Part shown: one piece after another, positions 35,561-44,992 of the stretch
Numbering within the stretch: position 1 is the stretch's first letter
How the letters are laid out: every line of letters begins with the position of its first letter
Origin: Vreelandella hamiltonii
GTDB lineage: Bacteria; Pseudomonadota; Gammaproteobacteria; Pseudomonadales; Halomonadaceae
Assembly (NCBI RefSeq): GCF_014651775.1
Contig: NZ_BMXN01000008.1
Coordinates: 1 to 64,000 of the forward strand
Length of the DNA: 64,000 nt
Direction of reading: 5' to 3'
Translations under genes and position numbers: made by a program
Notes under the pieces: model-generated
Databases searched by the model: none
What the model saw: only the letters and a program-made list of their open reading frames with translations
Told to the model about the DNA's origin: nothing

Positions 35561-36841
35561 ATGCGAGTTTCTCATCCCTTGATGTCCGGCGCCCTGCTTG
35601 CCAGCGCACTGGGCGCCGCTCAGGTTCAGGCGGATACCATCGATTTGACGATGTACTACCCGGTGTCGGTGGGGGGCGCACTGACCGACGTGATCGATGG
35701 CCTGGTGGCTGAATTCGAAAGCGAATATCCGGACATCAACGTAGAAGCCATCTACGCGGGCAACTACGACGACACCCGAGTACGCGCCATGTCCGCCATG
35801 GAAGCCGGGGATGCGCCTCAGCTCTCGGTGCTGTTCTCCATCGACCTGTACGAGCTGATCGAGCAGAACGCCATCGTGGCCTTTGATGACCTCATTGACA
35901 CCGAGGAAGAGCGCGCGTGGCTGGATGGCTTCTACCCCGGCCTGATGGAGAACGGTCAGTTGGATGGCAAGACCTACGGCATTCCCTTCCAGCGCTCCAC
36001 CATCGTGCTGTTCTGGAACAAGGACGCCTTTGCAGCCGCTGGCCTGGACCCGGAAACGCCGCCGGAAAACTGGGAAGAGATGGCCGAGATGGCCGCCGCC
36101 GTGCGCGAAGCCTCGAATGGTGAACAGTGGGGCGTGATGGTACCGTCCACCGGCTACCCCTACTGGATGTTCCAGGCCTTTGCCTTCCAGAACGGCCATC
36201 GTCTGATGAACGACGATGGCACCGAGGTCTATTTTGACGACCCGGCCGCCATCGAAGCCCTCGAATACTGGGTGTCGCTGGCCACCGAGCATGACGCCAT
36301 GCCCAGTGGCACCATCGAGTGGGGTACCCTGCGCCAGAACTTCCTCGAGCAGTCCACCGCCATGATGTGGCACACCACGGGTAACCTGACCGCGGTACGC
36401 AACGAGGCCAATTTCGAGTTTGGCGTCGCCATGCTGCCCATGAAGACCCAGCGCGGCAGCCCCACCGGTGGCGGCAACTTCTACATCTTCGAAGATGCCA
36501 GTGAAGAGGAGCAGCGCGCAGCGATGACCTTCATCCGCTGGATGACCGCCCCCGAGCGTGCCGCCGCCTGGTCCATCGAAACCGGCTACATGGGCGTCAG
36601 CCCCGCCGCCTATGACACCGAGGCATTGCAGCATTACGTGGAAGAATTCGCCCCTGCCGCCGTGGCCCGGGACCAGCTCGAACACGGCACTGCCGAACTC
36701 TCTACCTACCAGGGTGGCCGCGTGCGCCGAGCCCTGGATAACGCCGTGCAAGCCGCACTGACAGGGCAAATGAGCCCTGCCGACGCGCTGAGCCAGGCCC
36801 AGCGTGAGGCCGATGCGGCGCTGCGCCGCTATGCCCGGTAA
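35561..36841 (+). CDS. ABC importer periplasmic binding protein, UgpB-like
   Basis: 426-residue binding protein. Signal peptide to VQA-DTIDLTMYYPVSVGG. Lobe features include GDAPQLSVLFSIDLYELIEQNAIVAFDDLID, GKTYGIPFQRSTIVLFWNKDAFAAAGLDP (in part), and SPTGGGNFYIFEDASEEEQRAAMTFIRWMT (in part), as in UgpB and related carbohydrate-binding proteins. GAGGAG lies 8 nt before ATG 35561. A strong intrinsic terminator follows, before the permease genes. Confidence 0.85.
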   Translation: MRVSHPLMSGALLASALGAAQVQADTIDLTMYYPVSVGGALTDVIDGLVAEFESEYPDINVEAIYAGNYDDTRVRAMSAMEAGDAPQLSVLFSIDLYELIEQNAIVAFDDLIDTEEERAWLDGFYPGLMENGQLDGKTYGIPFQRSTIVLFWNKDAFAAAGLDPETPPENWEEMAEMAAAVREASNGEQWGVMVPSTGYPYWMFQAFAFQNGHRLMNDDGTEVYFDDPAAIEALEYWVSLATEHDAMPSGTIEWGTLRQNFLEQSTAMMWHTTGNLTAVRNEANFEFGVAMLPMKTQRGSPTGGGNFYIFEDASEEEQRAAMTFIRWMTAPERAAAWSIETGYMGVSPAAYDTEALQHYVEEFAPAAVARDQLEHGTAELSTYQGGRVRRALDNAVQAALTGQMSPADALSQAQREADAALRRYAR

Positions 36842-36869
36842 GCGCCGATAGGCGGACCTTTCCATGCTC

Positions 36870-36892
36870 GCCGGGGTTCGCCCCGGCTTTTT
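36870..36892 (+). terminator. Intrinsic terminator/attenuator between binding protein and permeases
   Basis: GCCGGGG (36870-36876), TTCG tetraloop, CCCCGGC (36881-36887) and TTTTT (36888-36892). A textbook rho-independent terminator with a stable UUCG loop, 28 bp after the binding-protein stop and only 17 bp before the first permease start. It probably lets a fraction of transcripts through, giving excess binding protein. Confidence 0.85.
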
Positions 36893-36909
36893 CTCATCAC
36901 GGCGGCTCC

Positions 36910-37794
36910 ATGAACCTGAACGCCCATCGAACGATGCAGCTTTACGGCGCCCTGCTGCTTCTGCCAGCGGCGCTGCTGCTCACTGCGTTTGCCTACTTGC
37001 CCACGGTCACCACCGTGATCAACAGCCTTTTTTTGCCCGGCTTTCGCGGCGAGCCCGCCGCCTTCGTCGGGCTCGACAACTATCGCGTGCTGATGGACGA
37101 CCCGACGTTCTGGAAAGTCGCCCGCAACAACCTGCTGTACGCGCTGGGCACGGTTCCCACTTCCATGGCGCTGGCACTGGGCATGGCGCTGCTGGTCAAT
37201 GCCCGCCTACCTGGGCGCGGGCTGGTTCGCATGGCCTATTTCACGCCCACCATTCTGCCCATGATCGCCGCCGCCAATATCTGGATGTTTTTCTACGCCC
37301 CGCAGATAGGGCTATTCAACAAGCTGCTCGGCGCCCTGGGGTTTGCCGGGGTGAACTGGCTGGGCGACCCCGGCGTGGCGCTGGGGTCGGTCATCGTCAT
37401 GTCGGTGTGGAAAGAAGCAGGCTTTTTCATGATCTTCTACCTGGCCGCGCTACAGGCCATCCCCCCGGAGCTCAAGGAAGCCGCTGACCTGGAAGGCACG
37501 AGCCGCTGGAGCTTCTTTTGGCGAGTGACGTTTCCCCTGCTGATGCCCACCACGCTGTTCGTGCTGATCAACGCGCTGATCAATGCGGTGCGGGTGGTCG
37601 ACCACCTGTTCATTCTGACCAAGGGCGGGCCCAATAACGCCACCAACCTGCTGCTTTATTACGTCTACGAGAACGCCTTTTCGTTCTTCGACCGCACCAT
37701 GGCGGCCACCATCACCGTGGTCATTCTGCTGGTGTTGGCGGTGGTGGCCACACTGAAGTTCACGATTCTGGACCGCAGGACGCACTACCAATGA
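36910..37794 (+). CDS. ABC importer permease, UgpA/MalF type
   Basis: 294-residue inner-membrane subunit with six hydrophobic segments. The EAA loop that docks on the ATPase reads [26 protein letters not shown] (in part) near residues 190-215. [13 protein letters not shown] and [23 protein letters not shown] (in part) are typical of the family. It overlaps the next permease gene by 4 bp (ATGA). Part of the UgpC-like importer operon. Confidence 0.88.
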   Translation: MNLNAHRTMQLYGALLLLPAALLLTAFAYLPTVTTVINSLFLPGFRGEPAAFVGLDNYRVLMDDPTFWKVARNNLLYALGTVPTSMALALGMALLVNARLPGRGLVRMAYFTPTILPMIAAANIWMFFYAPQIGLFNKLLGALGFAGVNWLGDPGVALGSVIVMSVWKEAGFFMIFYLAALQAIPPELKEAADLEGTSRWSFFWRVTFPLLMPTTLFVLINALINAVRVVDHLFILTKGGPNNATNLLLYYVYENAFSFFDRTMAATITVVILLVLAVVATLKFTILDRRTHYQ

Positions 37795-38633
37795 GCACCT
37801 CCTCTTTTACGGTGACGCCACGGCGCACCCTGGCGCTGCCCCGCCTGGAAACCCTGGCGGCCTGGCTGCTGGCCGTGATCTGGATCTTTCCGCTGCTTTA
37901 CGCGGTGTGGGCCGCGATTCACCCGCCCGCCTACATGGTACGTTTCGACCTGCTGGCGCCTTTGACGCTGGACAACTTCACGAACGCCTGGGTCCAGGCC
38001 CCCTTTGCGCGTTACTACCTGAACACCTTCGCGCTGGTGACCGGCGTGGTACTGGCCCAGTTCGTGGTCTGCACGCTGGCCGCCTTTGCCTTTGCCCGCT
38101 TTCCGATCCCCGGCAAGAACCTGCTGTTCATGCTGGTACTGATTCAGCTGTTCGTGTTTCCCGAAGTGCTGATCGTCGAAAACTACCGTATCGCCAGCGA
38201 GCTGGGGCTGATCAATACCATCACCGGCATTGGCCTGCCCTACGTGGCCAGCGCCTTCGGCATTTTCCTGCTGCGTCAGACCTTCAAGACCATCCCCCGA
38301 GAGCTGGAGGACGCCGCTCGTATCGAGGGCTGTGGCTGGCTGGAAATCCTGTGGAAGGTCTACGTGCCGCTGGCCAAGCCCACCTATCTGGCCTACGGGC
38401 TGGTGTCGATCAGCCACCACTGGAACAACTTCCTGTGGCCGCTGGTAGTGACCAACTCCGTGGAGAGCCGCCCGTTGACGGTGGGATTGGGCGTGTTCTC
38501 CGCGCCAGAAACCGGCGTCAATTGGGCCACCGTCAGCGCTGCCACGCTGCTGAGTATTGCGCCGCTGCTGGTGGCTTTTCTGCTGTTCCAGCGCCAGTTC
38601 GTGCAGTCGTTTTTACGTGCGGGGATTCGCTAA
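37791..38633 (+). CDS. ABC importer permease, UgpE/MalG type
   Basis: 280-residue inner-membrane subunit, six hydrophobic segments. EAA motif [26 protein letters not shown] (in part) near residues 170-195 and the MalG-like C-terminus [19 protein letters not shown]. Overlaps the upstream permease gene. Last gene of the importer operon; recQ starts 63 bp later on the same strand and may be read through. Confidence 0.88.
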   Translation: MSTSSFTVTPRRTLALPRLETLAAWLLAVIWIFPLLYAVWAAIHPPAYMVRFDLLAPLTLDNFTNAWVQAPFARYYLNTFALVTGVVLAQFVVCTLAAFAFARFPIPGKNLLFMLVLIQLFVFPEVLIVENYRIASELGLINTITGIGLPYVASAFGIFLLRQTFKTIPRELEDAARIEGCGWLEILWKVYVPLAKPTYLAYGLVSISHHWNNFLWPLVVTNSVESRPLTVGLGVFSAPETGVNWATVSAATLLSIAPLLVAFLLFQRQFVQSFLRAGIR

Positions 38634-38695
38634 CCCAACTCACTCGGGTTTTCGTGCGACAATTCTCCTTCACGCACACGACAAGGAGAGCAGCG

Positions 38696-40816
38696 ATGCA
38701 CGGCGACCCGGCAGCCCTCAAGGTACTGCAAGAAGTCTTTGGCTTTGAGCGCTTTCGTGGCCCCCAGCAGGCCATCATCGAGCACGTGACGGGCGGCGGA
38801 GACGCGCTGGTGCTGATGCCCACCGGCGGCGGCAAATCGCTGTGCTATCAGATCCCGGCGCTGCTGCGCGCCGGCACCGCCATCGTGGTCTCACCGCTCA
38901 TCGCGCTGATGCAGGACCAGGTGGCCGCGCTAATCCAGAACGGGGTGCGCGCCGCCTACCTCAACTCCAGCCTCGAGATGCATGAGGCGATGGAGGTGGA
39001 GAACCGCCTGCGCGCAGGCGAGCTGGACCTGCTCTACATCGCACCCGAGCGGCTGGCCACGGCGCGCATGCAGATGCTGCTCGAGCAGACACGCATCGCG
39101 CTGTTCGCCATAGACGAGGCCCACTGCGTTTCCCAGTGGGGGCACGATTTCCGCCCCGAGTATCGCCAGCTCTCCCACCTGCATCAGCGCTTTCCCGACG
39201 TGCCGCGCATCGCGCTCACCGCCACCGCCGACGTGCCTACCCGGCACGACATCATGGAGCATCTTCAGCTTCAGGAAGCCGCGCTCTACAACAACGGTTT
39301 CGACCGCCCCAATATTCGCTACCACATCGCTGAAAATCAGGGCAATGCCAAAGAGCAGCTGCTGAGTTTCATCCGCGAACACCACGACGGCGAAGCGGGC
39401 ATCGTCTACTGCCTCTCTCGGCGCAAGGTGGAAGAAACCGCCGCCTGGCTGGCGCGCCAGGGGCTCACCGCGCTGCCCTACCATGCAGGGCTGCCCGCCG
39501 AGCAACGCCAGCAGCATCAAACCCGTTTTCTGCGCGAAGATGGCGTGGTGATCGTCGCCACCATTGCCTTCGGCATGGGCATCGACAAACCCGACGTGCG
39601 TTTCGTGGCGCACCTCAATCTGCCCAAAAGCATCGAAGCCTACTACCAGGAGACCGGCCGCGCCGGACGCGACGGGCTGCCCGCCGATGCCTGGATGGCC
39701 TATGGGCTTCAGGATGTGATCACCCTGCGCCAGATGCAGCAGGACTCCAGTGCCGCCGACCAGCAAAAGCGCATCGAGCAACAGAAGCTCGATGCCATGC
39801 TGGGGCTCTGCGAGATCATCAGCTGCCGTCGTCAGGCGCTGCTCCACTACTTTGGCGATTCGCTAGATGAACCCTGCGGCAACTGCGACAACTGCCTCAC
39901 CCCGCCTGACACCTGGGAGGCCACCGTGGCCGCGCAGAAGGCGCTGTCGTGTGTCTACCGCACCGAACAGCGCTTTGGCGTCACTTATCTGGTGGATGTG
40001 CTGCTCGGCAAGCGCAACGAGCGTATCAGCCGCTTTGGCCACGACAGCCTGAGCACCTTCGGCATCGGCCAGGAGCTCACCGCCAGCGAGTGGAAAGCGC
40101 TGTTTCGTCAGCTGATCGCCAGCGGCTATCTGAGCGTGGACATGGAGGGCCATGGCGCGATCAAGCTCACCGCCAACGCCAGGCCCATACTGCGCGGTGA
40201 GCAAAGTCTCACCCTGCGCAAACCCAGCAAGCCTGCGCGGCGCGGAGCCAAAGGGTCATCCGCCGCCAAGGGCCACGGCGTACTGTGGGAAGCGCTGCGC
40301 CAGCATCGCAAAGCGCTTGCCGATGCCCAGGGCGTACCCGCCTACGTGATCTTCAACGACGCCACCCTGGCCGAGCTGGTAGCGCAAAAACCGCAAACGC
40401 TGCAGGCGCTGGGCGCCATCTCGGGCATCGGCGCACGCAAGCTGGCCGATTACGGCGAAGGATTTCTGGCAGTGGTACTGGCGCACCCCAATGAGCCCGA
40501 AGCGCCCACCGACATCGGCAATAGCGCCATGGAATCCGCCACGCTGCTGCGCCAGGGGCTAACCCCCGCACAAGTCGCCGAGCAGCGCGGGCTGGCCGCC
40601 AACACGGTCTACCGCCATTTGAGCGATGCCATTCAAGGCGGCGAACTGACCCTGGAAGAGGTGGTCAACCTGGACCCGGCGACCCTGGCGCAGATTCACG
40701 CCGCCTTCGAGAAGTTTCCAGGCCAGGGGCTGAAAGTGGTGTTCGAGGCGCTGGAGGGGCGTGTGGATTATCCGATACTGCATTGCGTGCGGGCTTCCAT
40801 GGCTGCCCGACGCTAG
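38696..40816 (+). CDS. recQ: ATP-dependent DNA helicase RecQ
   Basis: 706-residue 3'-5' helicase for recombination and replication-fork repair. Walker [12 protein letters not shown] at 43-48, DEAH at 140-143, the aromatic-rich loop [15 protein letters not shown], motif VI GRAGRDG, zinc-binding Cys in [15 protein letters not shown] and EPCGNCDNC, winged-helix RQC, then an HRDC domain near 530-610. An additional C-terminal helix-turn-helix of the HTH_40 type ([21 protein letters not shown]) ends the protein, making it longer than E. coli RecQ (609). ATG 38696 has AAGGAG 7 nt upstream; the longer reading frame to 37907 is a shadow of the permease gene. Confidence 0.93.
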   Translation: MHGDPAALKVLQEVFGFERFRGPQQAIIEHVTGGGDALVLMPTGGGKSLCYQIPALLRAGTAIVVSPLIALMQDQVAALIQNGVRAAYLNSSLEMHEAMEVENRLRAGELDLLYIAPERLATARMQMLLEQTRIALFAIDEAHCVSQWGHDFRPEYRQLSHLHQRFPDVPRIALTATADVPTRHDIMEHLQLQEAALYNNGFDRPNIRYHIAENQGNAKEQLLSFIREHHDGEAGIVYCLSRRKVEETAAWLARQGLTALPYHAGLPAEQRQQHQTRFLREDGVVIVATIAFGMGIDKPDVRFVAHLNLPKSIEAYYQETGRAGRDGLPADAWMAYGLQDVITLRQMQQDSSAADQQKRIEQQKLDAMLGLCEIISCRRQALLHYFGDSLDEPCGNCDNCLTPPDTWEATVAAQKALSCVYRTEQRFGVTYLVDVLLGKRNERISRFGHDSLSTFGIGQELTASEWKALFRQLIASGYLSVDMEGHGAIKLTANARPILRGEQSLTLRKPSKPARRGAKGSSAAKGHGVLWEALRQHRKALADAQGVPAYVIFNDATLAELVAQKPQTLQALGAISGIGARKLADYGEGFLAVVLAHPNEPEAPTDIGNSAMESATLLRQGLTPAQVAEQRGLAANTVYRHLSDAIQGGELTLEEVVNLDPATLAQIHAAFEKFPGQGLKVVFEALEGRVDYPILHCVRASMAARR

Positions 40817-40821
40817 CAGCC

Positions 40822-40860
40822 ACCAGTTGAGCGTTTTTTTTATAAAACCGCTCAATTGGT
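40822..40860. promoter_or_regulatory. Operator-like inverted repeat upstream of Res-Xre pair
   Basis: ACCAGTTGAGCG (40822-40833) and CGCTCAATTGGT (40849-40860), 11 of 12 bases paired, with a 15-bp AT-rich centre. It lies 30 bp before the antitoxin start. Probably the autoregulatory site bound by the antitoxin; the AT-rich loop makes a terminator for recQ less likely but possible. Confidence 0.5.
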
Positions 40861-40890
40861 GTACTCTCTATACAAGAGAGGAGACGCGAT

Positions 40891-41292
40891 ATGGCCATTC
40901 AGCACAACACCGCTACCAAGCGCCGCGACATGGGAGCTGCTGCCATGCGCACGTATCCCAACATATCCCGCCGCTGGGGCCTGAAAGAGAGCGAAGCCGC
41001 CTTGTTACTCGGCGTGCCCGACTCGACTTACCGACGCTGGAAGCAAGCCCCCGAGCAAGCCCGCCTGGATGCCAACCATCTTGAGCGAATGTCGTTGATT
41101 CTGGGCATCTACAAGGCGCTGCATATCCTGCTCCCCAACCAGGAGGCCGCCGATAGCTGGCTAAAACGAGCCAACAGCAATCCCCTGTTTGCTGGCCACA
41201 CGCCCATGGAGCGCCTGTTGAGTGGTCACGTTTCCGACCTCTATGTCGTTCGCCAGCACCTGGATGCCGCACGTGGAGGGGGCCATGTATGA
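40891..41292 (+). CDS. Xre/MbcA/ParS-family antitoxin
   Basis: 133-residue antitoxin of a type II Res-Xre module. N-terminal helix-turn-helix region (WGLKESEAALLLGVPDSTYRRWKQ, in part) at residues 28-52, then a DUF2384-like C-terminal domain with ALHILLPNQEAADSWLKRANSNPLFAGHTPMERLL (in part), where the NPLF...P segment is diagnostic. It overlaps the toxin gene by 4 bp (ATGA), so the two are coupled. A good AGAGGAG ribosome site precedes ATG 40891. Confidence 0.88.
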   Translation: MAIQHNTATKRRDMGAAAMRTYPNISRRWGLKESEAALLLGVPDSTYRRWKQAPEQARLDANHLERMSLILGIYKALHILLPNQEAADSWLKRANSNPLFAGHTPMERLLSGHVSDLYVVRQHLDAARGGGHV

Positions 41293-41969
41293 ACTTCCCG
41301 CTCAGCAACGTCACATGGCGGCCAAGCTATCGCGTCATCCCTTCACGTTTCCCACCGATCGACCTGTTCGAAGGCGTCAACAGCCACACGGACGACTGGG
41401 ATTTGCTCAACGAACTGGAAGGCGAGACCTCTGCCAGGCTTCGTGAAGAGGCGGGCGCGATTCATCTGGTGCGCGACGGCGACCGCCGTTATGGGCCAGG
41501 CTGGTCTCCCGTCATGGCGGCGTTTTGCCACTTCTCTGCCTCCGGTTCACGGTTCAGCGATGGCACCTTTGGTGCCTACTACTGCGCACTTACCGAAGCC
41601 ACCGCCATTGCGGAAACCCTGTACCACGCAGAGCGCTTCATGGGAGAGTCCAACGAGCCGCCCATGATGCTGCAGCAGCGCGTCTATCTCTCCGATGTGA
41701 TGGGCCAACTGATTGACTTGCGGGGCCACCGCGACGCAGCGCCCCTGCTCGCCCCAGATAGCTGGTCTGCCGGGCAAGCTCTGGGTAGAAACGCCTGGGA
41801 TCAACAGGCAGATGGCATCGTGTACCCCAGCGTTCGCGACCCCAGCGGCCAGTGCGCGGCCGTGCTAAGGCCCCCGGTACTCTCCGCCACTCGGCAAGGC
41901 CGTCATCTCGGGTACGATTGGGACGGTCAGCGAATTCGCCATGTGTACGAGCTGACGCTGCTGGAATGA
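41289..41969 (+). CDS. RES-domain toxin (NAD+ phosphorylase/hydrolase)
   Basis: 226-residue RES-domain protein. RES toxins degrade cellular NAD+ and cause bacteriostasis. Conserved active-site region: RYGPGWSPVMAAFCHFSASGSRFSDG (in part), the Tyr in FGAYYCALTEATAIAETLYH with the catalytic Glu, and the late SVRDPSGQCAAVL segment. Coupled to the Xre antitoxin by an ATGA overlap. Placed between recQ and mtnA, where it has no metabolic link; typical for a mobile toxin-antitoxin unit. Confidence 0.85.
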   Translation: MNFPLSNVTWRPSYRVIPSRFPPIDLFEGVNSHTDDWDLLNELEGETSARLREEAGAIHLVRDGDRRYGPGWSPVMAAFCHFSASGSRFSDGTFGAYYCALTEATAIAETLYHAERFMGESNEPPMMLQQRVYLSDVMGQLIDLRGHRDAAPLLAPDSWSAGQALGRNAWDQQADGIVYPSVRDPSGQCAAVLRPPVLSATRQGRHLGYDWDGQRIRHVYELTLLE

Positions 41970-41982
41970 GGCTGCCGGAACG

Positions 41983-43002
41983 TTAACACCATCCTCGCAG
42001 ATGCTCGCCCTGGGCGATGGCGGCGGCGTCGAACACGCCGGTATCCAGAATCCAGGCGGTGACCAGTGAGGCCGGGGTCACATCAAACGCCGGGTTCCAC
42101 ACCGGTGCATCGCTGGGCGCCCACACCACCTCGCCAAACGCGCCGGCGGCACCGCGCACCTCCGCGCCATCGCGCTGCTCAATGGGAATCGCCGCGCCGG
42201 TCGCGCAGGCGGGGTCGACCGTGGTGTAAGGGGCCACCACGTAGAACGGTACCTGATGGTAGTGTGCCGCCACCGCCAGCATGTAAGTGCCCACTTTGTT
42301 GGCAAAGTCGCCGTTGGCGCAGATGCGATCCGCCCCCACCATCACTTTATCCACCTTGCCCGCCGCCATCAGGCTGGCCGCCATGCTGTCGGTGATCAGC
42401 TGGTAGGGAATGCCTAAATCGGCCATTTCCCACGCGGTCAAGCGGCCGCCCTGGAGCAGCGGGCGGGTCTCATCCACATAGACCTGCAGCGCCACGCCGC
42501 GCTGTTTGGCGATGGCCAGCGCGCCAATCGCGGTGCCTACGCCCGCCGTGGCCAGCGCGCCGGTGTTGCAGTGGGTCAGCACCCGGTCGCCGGAGGCCAA
42601 CAGGTCAGCGCCCCGTTCGGCCATGCGCTGGCACAGCGCGCGGTCCTCTTCGAACAGCGCTTTGGCACGCTCGGCCAGGGCGTCCGCGCCTTGGGCAAAG
42701 CAAGCTTCCATGGCGTCCAGGCAGTACATCAGGTTCACCGCCGTGGGGCGCGTCGCACGTAAGCGATCACTCACCCACTGCCACTCACTTTGCGGATGGC
42801 GAGCCGCATACTGGGCCAGTACGAACGCCGCGCTCAAGCCAATCAACGGCGCCCCGCGAATGGCAAGATGCTTGACGGCGTGCTGCCACGCCTCGGGAGA
42901 GTCGCAGCGCACCCACTCTTCGGCCTGGGGGAGCCGGGTCTGGTCCAGGTATTCGAGGGCGTCGGCATGCACTCGTAAACTGCGTGACTGTAACGTAACC
43001 AT
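41983..43002 (-). CDS. mtnA: S-methyl-5-thioribose-1-phosphate isomerase
   Basis: 339-residue eIF2B-like isomerase converting methylthioribose-1-phosphate to methylthioribulose-1-phosphate in methionine salvage. Catalytic Cys in LTHCNTGALATAGVGTA, catalytic Asp in VMVGADRICANGDFANKVGT, plus AIRGAPLIGLSAAF. AAGGAG lies 8 nt before ATG 43002. Divergent from mtnBCD with a 105-bp shared promoter region. The kinase gene mtnK supplies its substrate. Confidence 0.93.
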   Translation of the reverse strand: MVTLQSRSLRVHADALEYLDQTRLPQAEEWVRCDSPEAWQHAVKHLAIRGAPLIGLSAAFVLAQYAARHPQSEWQWVSDRLRATRPTAVNLMYCLDAMEACFAQGADALAERAKALFEEDRALCQRMAERGADLLASGDRVLTHCNTGALATAGVGTAIGALAIAKQRGVALQVYVDETRPLLQGGRLTAWEMADLGIPYQLITDSMAASLMAAGKVDKVMVGADRICANGDFANKVGTYMLAVAAHYHQVPFYVVAPYTTVDPACATGAAIPIEQRDGAEVRGAAGAFGEVVWAPSDAPVWNPAFDVTPASLVTAWILDTGVFDAAAIAQGEHLRGWC

Positions 43003-43107
43003 GAAGGGCTCCTTGAGGTCTTGAACCGGTGAACTCGGCGCGCGGCTTATCAGGCGCGAAGCTTATCATATAGAATGATGCCCATTGGATGAGACGATGC
43101 AGGCCTT

Positions 43108-43698
43108 ATGACTACCTTACACACCGAACTGCTGGACGCCATTGCCTGGGCAGCGCAGCAAGGCTGGACCCCCGCCACCGGCGGCAATTTTTCCGCGCGC
43201 ACCGAGGCTGGTTACTGGGTCACGGCGTCCGGGCGGGATAAAACCCGCATCCAGGCCGATGACCTGCTGCTCTGCGACCTGGAAGGCCGCGTGCTGGAAG
43301 GTAGCGGCAAACCCAGCGCCGAAAGCGACCTGCACGCCGCGCTGTACCGCTTAGACCCGAACATTCACTGCGTGCTGCACACCCACACTGTCGCCAGCAC
43401 CGTACTGTCGCGACGCTTTCCCGATGGCATCGAACTGAGCGGTTTCGAGATGCAAAAGGCGTTGGCGGGTAACGCGACGCATGATGCAACGGTTCGCCTG
43501 CCGGTGGTGCCCAACTCCCAGGACATGGAGGAGCTGGCCAGGCACGTTCGCCAGGGCTGGCCGATGCCTTGGGGCTTTCTCGTGGCGGGACACGGCATCT
43601 ACGCCGTGGGCGACAGCATTTCCAGCTGCCGCCGCCACCTGGAAGCCATCGAATTCTTACTTGCCTGTGTACTGGAAGAGAGCCGGTGGTCCCAATGA
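43108..43698 (+). CDS. mtnB: Methylthioribulose-1-phosphate dehydratase
   Basis: 196-residue zinc enzyme of the class II aldolase/adducin fold. TGGNFSARTEAGYWVTASGRDK near the N-terminus, zinc-binding HTHTVAST, and a later WGFLVAGHGIYAVG with the third His. It dehydrates methylthioribulose-1-phosphate to 2,3-diketo-5-methylthiopentyl-1-phosphate. Overlaps mtnC by 4 bp. The ribosome site is weak. Confidence 0.92.
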   Translation: MTTLHTELLDAIAWAAQQGWTPATGGNFSARTEAGYWVTASGRDKTRIQADDLLLCDLEGRVLEGSGKPSAESDLHAALYRLDPNIHCVLHTHTVASTVLSRRFPDGIELSGFEMQKALAGNATHDATVRLPVVPNSQDMEELARHVRQGWPMPWGFLVAGHGIYAVGDSISSCRRHLEAIEFLLACVLEESRWSQ

Positions 43699-44381
43699 GT
43701 CAATCAACCGTTCGCGCTATCGTGACCGATATCGAAGGCACCACCACCGATATCAATTTCGTTCATAAAGTGCTGTTTCCCTACGCCTACGCCAAGCTGC
43801 CTGATTTTCTGCGCCAGAACGCAGCCACGCCTGCCGTGACCGAGCAAATCGACGCCGTGCGCAGCGACATGCAGGCCCCTGAGGCCACGCTGGAAGCGGT
43901 GATTGCGACACTGCTGCACTGGATCGATACCGACCAGAAAGTGACGCCGCTGAAAGCCCTGCAGGGCATGGTATGGGCCGACGGCTACCAGCGTGGCGAC
44001 TTCACCGGCCACTTATACGCCGATGTGGCTCCGGCGCTACGCCAGTGGCAGGCCGCAGGTGTGGCGCTGTATGTGTACTCGTCCGGCTCGGTGCAGGCGC
44101 AGAAGCTGCTGTTTGGCTACAGTGACGAGGGAGATTTGACCCCGCTGTTCAGCGGCTACTTCGACACCCATGTTGGCCATAAGCGCGAGGCCGCCTCTTA
44201 TCAGCGTATCCTCGACACCCTTGACCTGCCGCCCGCATCGGTGCTGTTCTTGTCAGATGTCGTCGAAGAGCTGGATGCCGCTGAACAGGCGGGCATGCAA
44301 ACCCGGCAGCTGGTACGCGAAGGCACCCAGCCGGGAACACACCACGCCTGCGTCGCACGCTTCGACGAGCTTGCCGTCTAG
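43695..44381 (+). CDS. mtnC: Enolase-phosphatase E1
   Basis: 228-residue HAD-superfamily bifunctional enolase-phosphatase that makes acireductone from the diketo phosphate. Motif I IVTDIEGTTTDI (nucleophile Asp), motif II YVYSSGSVQAQKLLF, the Lys in VGHKREAASYQRIL, motif III/IV FLSDVVEELDAA. Starts in the mtnB stop (ATGA) and precedes mtnD by 38 bp. Confidence 0.93.
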   Translation: MSQSTVRAIVTDIEGTTTDINFVHKVLFPYAYAKLPDFLRQNAATPAVTEQIDAVRSDMQAPEATLEAVIATLLHWIDTDQKVTPLKALQGMVWADGYQRGDFTGHLYADVAPALRQWQAAGVALYVYSSGSVQAQKLLFGYSDEGDLTPLFSGYFDTHVGHKREAASYQRILDTLDLPPASVLFLSDVVEELDAAEQAGMQTRQLVREGTQPGTHHACVARFDELAV

Positions 44382-44419
44382 CGGCAACGGTTGACCATTG
44401 CTTATTTCAGGAGTCATTA

Positions 44420-44968
44420 ATGTCACAACTGAAAGTCTTTGCCGATCAAAACCCTAACGATGCGCTTCTGGATACCACGGACGGCGCGCAAATCGCCGCC
44501 GAACTGAACCGCGTGGGCGTTCTGTTCGAACGCTGGGCAGCGCCGGGCGAGATTGCCGACGATGCCACCCAGGAAGAGATCCTGGCGCTCTATCAGGAAG
44601 ATATCGACCGGGTCAAAGCCAAGGGTGGCTACCAGACCGTCGACGTGCTGCACATGGTGCCCACTCATCCGGACAAAGAAGCGATGCGCCAGAAGTTCTT
44701 GAACGAGCATCGCCACCACGAAGACGAAGTACGCTTCTTCGTCAAAGGCCAGGGGCTGTTCTGCCTGCACATCGACGACAAGGTCTACCAGGTGCTCTGC
44801 ACCCGCAACGACCTGATCAGCGTGCCCGCCAACACTCCGCACTGGTTCGACATGGGCCCCGAGCCGGAATTCACCGCGCTGCGCTTCTTCGACAACGTGG
44901 AAGGCTGGGTCCCCCACTGGACCGAAAGCGACATCGCCGGAAAATTCGATCGTTTAGATCAGCTTTGA
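44420..44968 (+). CDS. mtnD: Acireductone dioxygenase
   Basis: 182-residue cupin dioxygenase. Metal ligands are in HRHHEDEVRFFV (His-x-His-x4-Glu spacing) and the last His in NTPHWFDMGP. With Fe(II) it gives the 2-keto-4-methylthiobutyrate precursor of methionine; with Ni(II) it gives an off-pathway product with CO. AGGAG lies 7 nt before the ATG. Last gene of mtnBCD; the 192-bp repeats begin 24 bp after its stop. Confidence 0.93.
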   Translation: MSQLKVFADQNPNDALLDTTDGAQIAAELNRVGVLFERWAAPGEIADDATQEEILALYQEDIDRVKAKGGYQTVDVLHMVPTHPDKEAMRQKFLNEHRHHEDEVRFFVKGQGLFCLHIDDKVYQVLCTRNDLISVPANTPHWFDMGPEPEFTALRFFDNVEGWVPHWTESDIAGKFDRLDQL

Positions 44969-44992
44969 GCGATGAAGGGTGAAGGGTAAGCC

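Noticed and set aside
35555..36865. 436-codon minus-strand open frame opposite the UgpB-like gene
   Set aside because: Shadow of a GC-rich gene on the other strand; composition is rich in Gly/His/Val, without domain motifs.
37907..38695. Long upstream extension of the recQ frame
   Set aside because: Overlaps the MalG-type permease in another frame; a good ribosome site and the normal RecQ N-terminus mark 38696 as the start.
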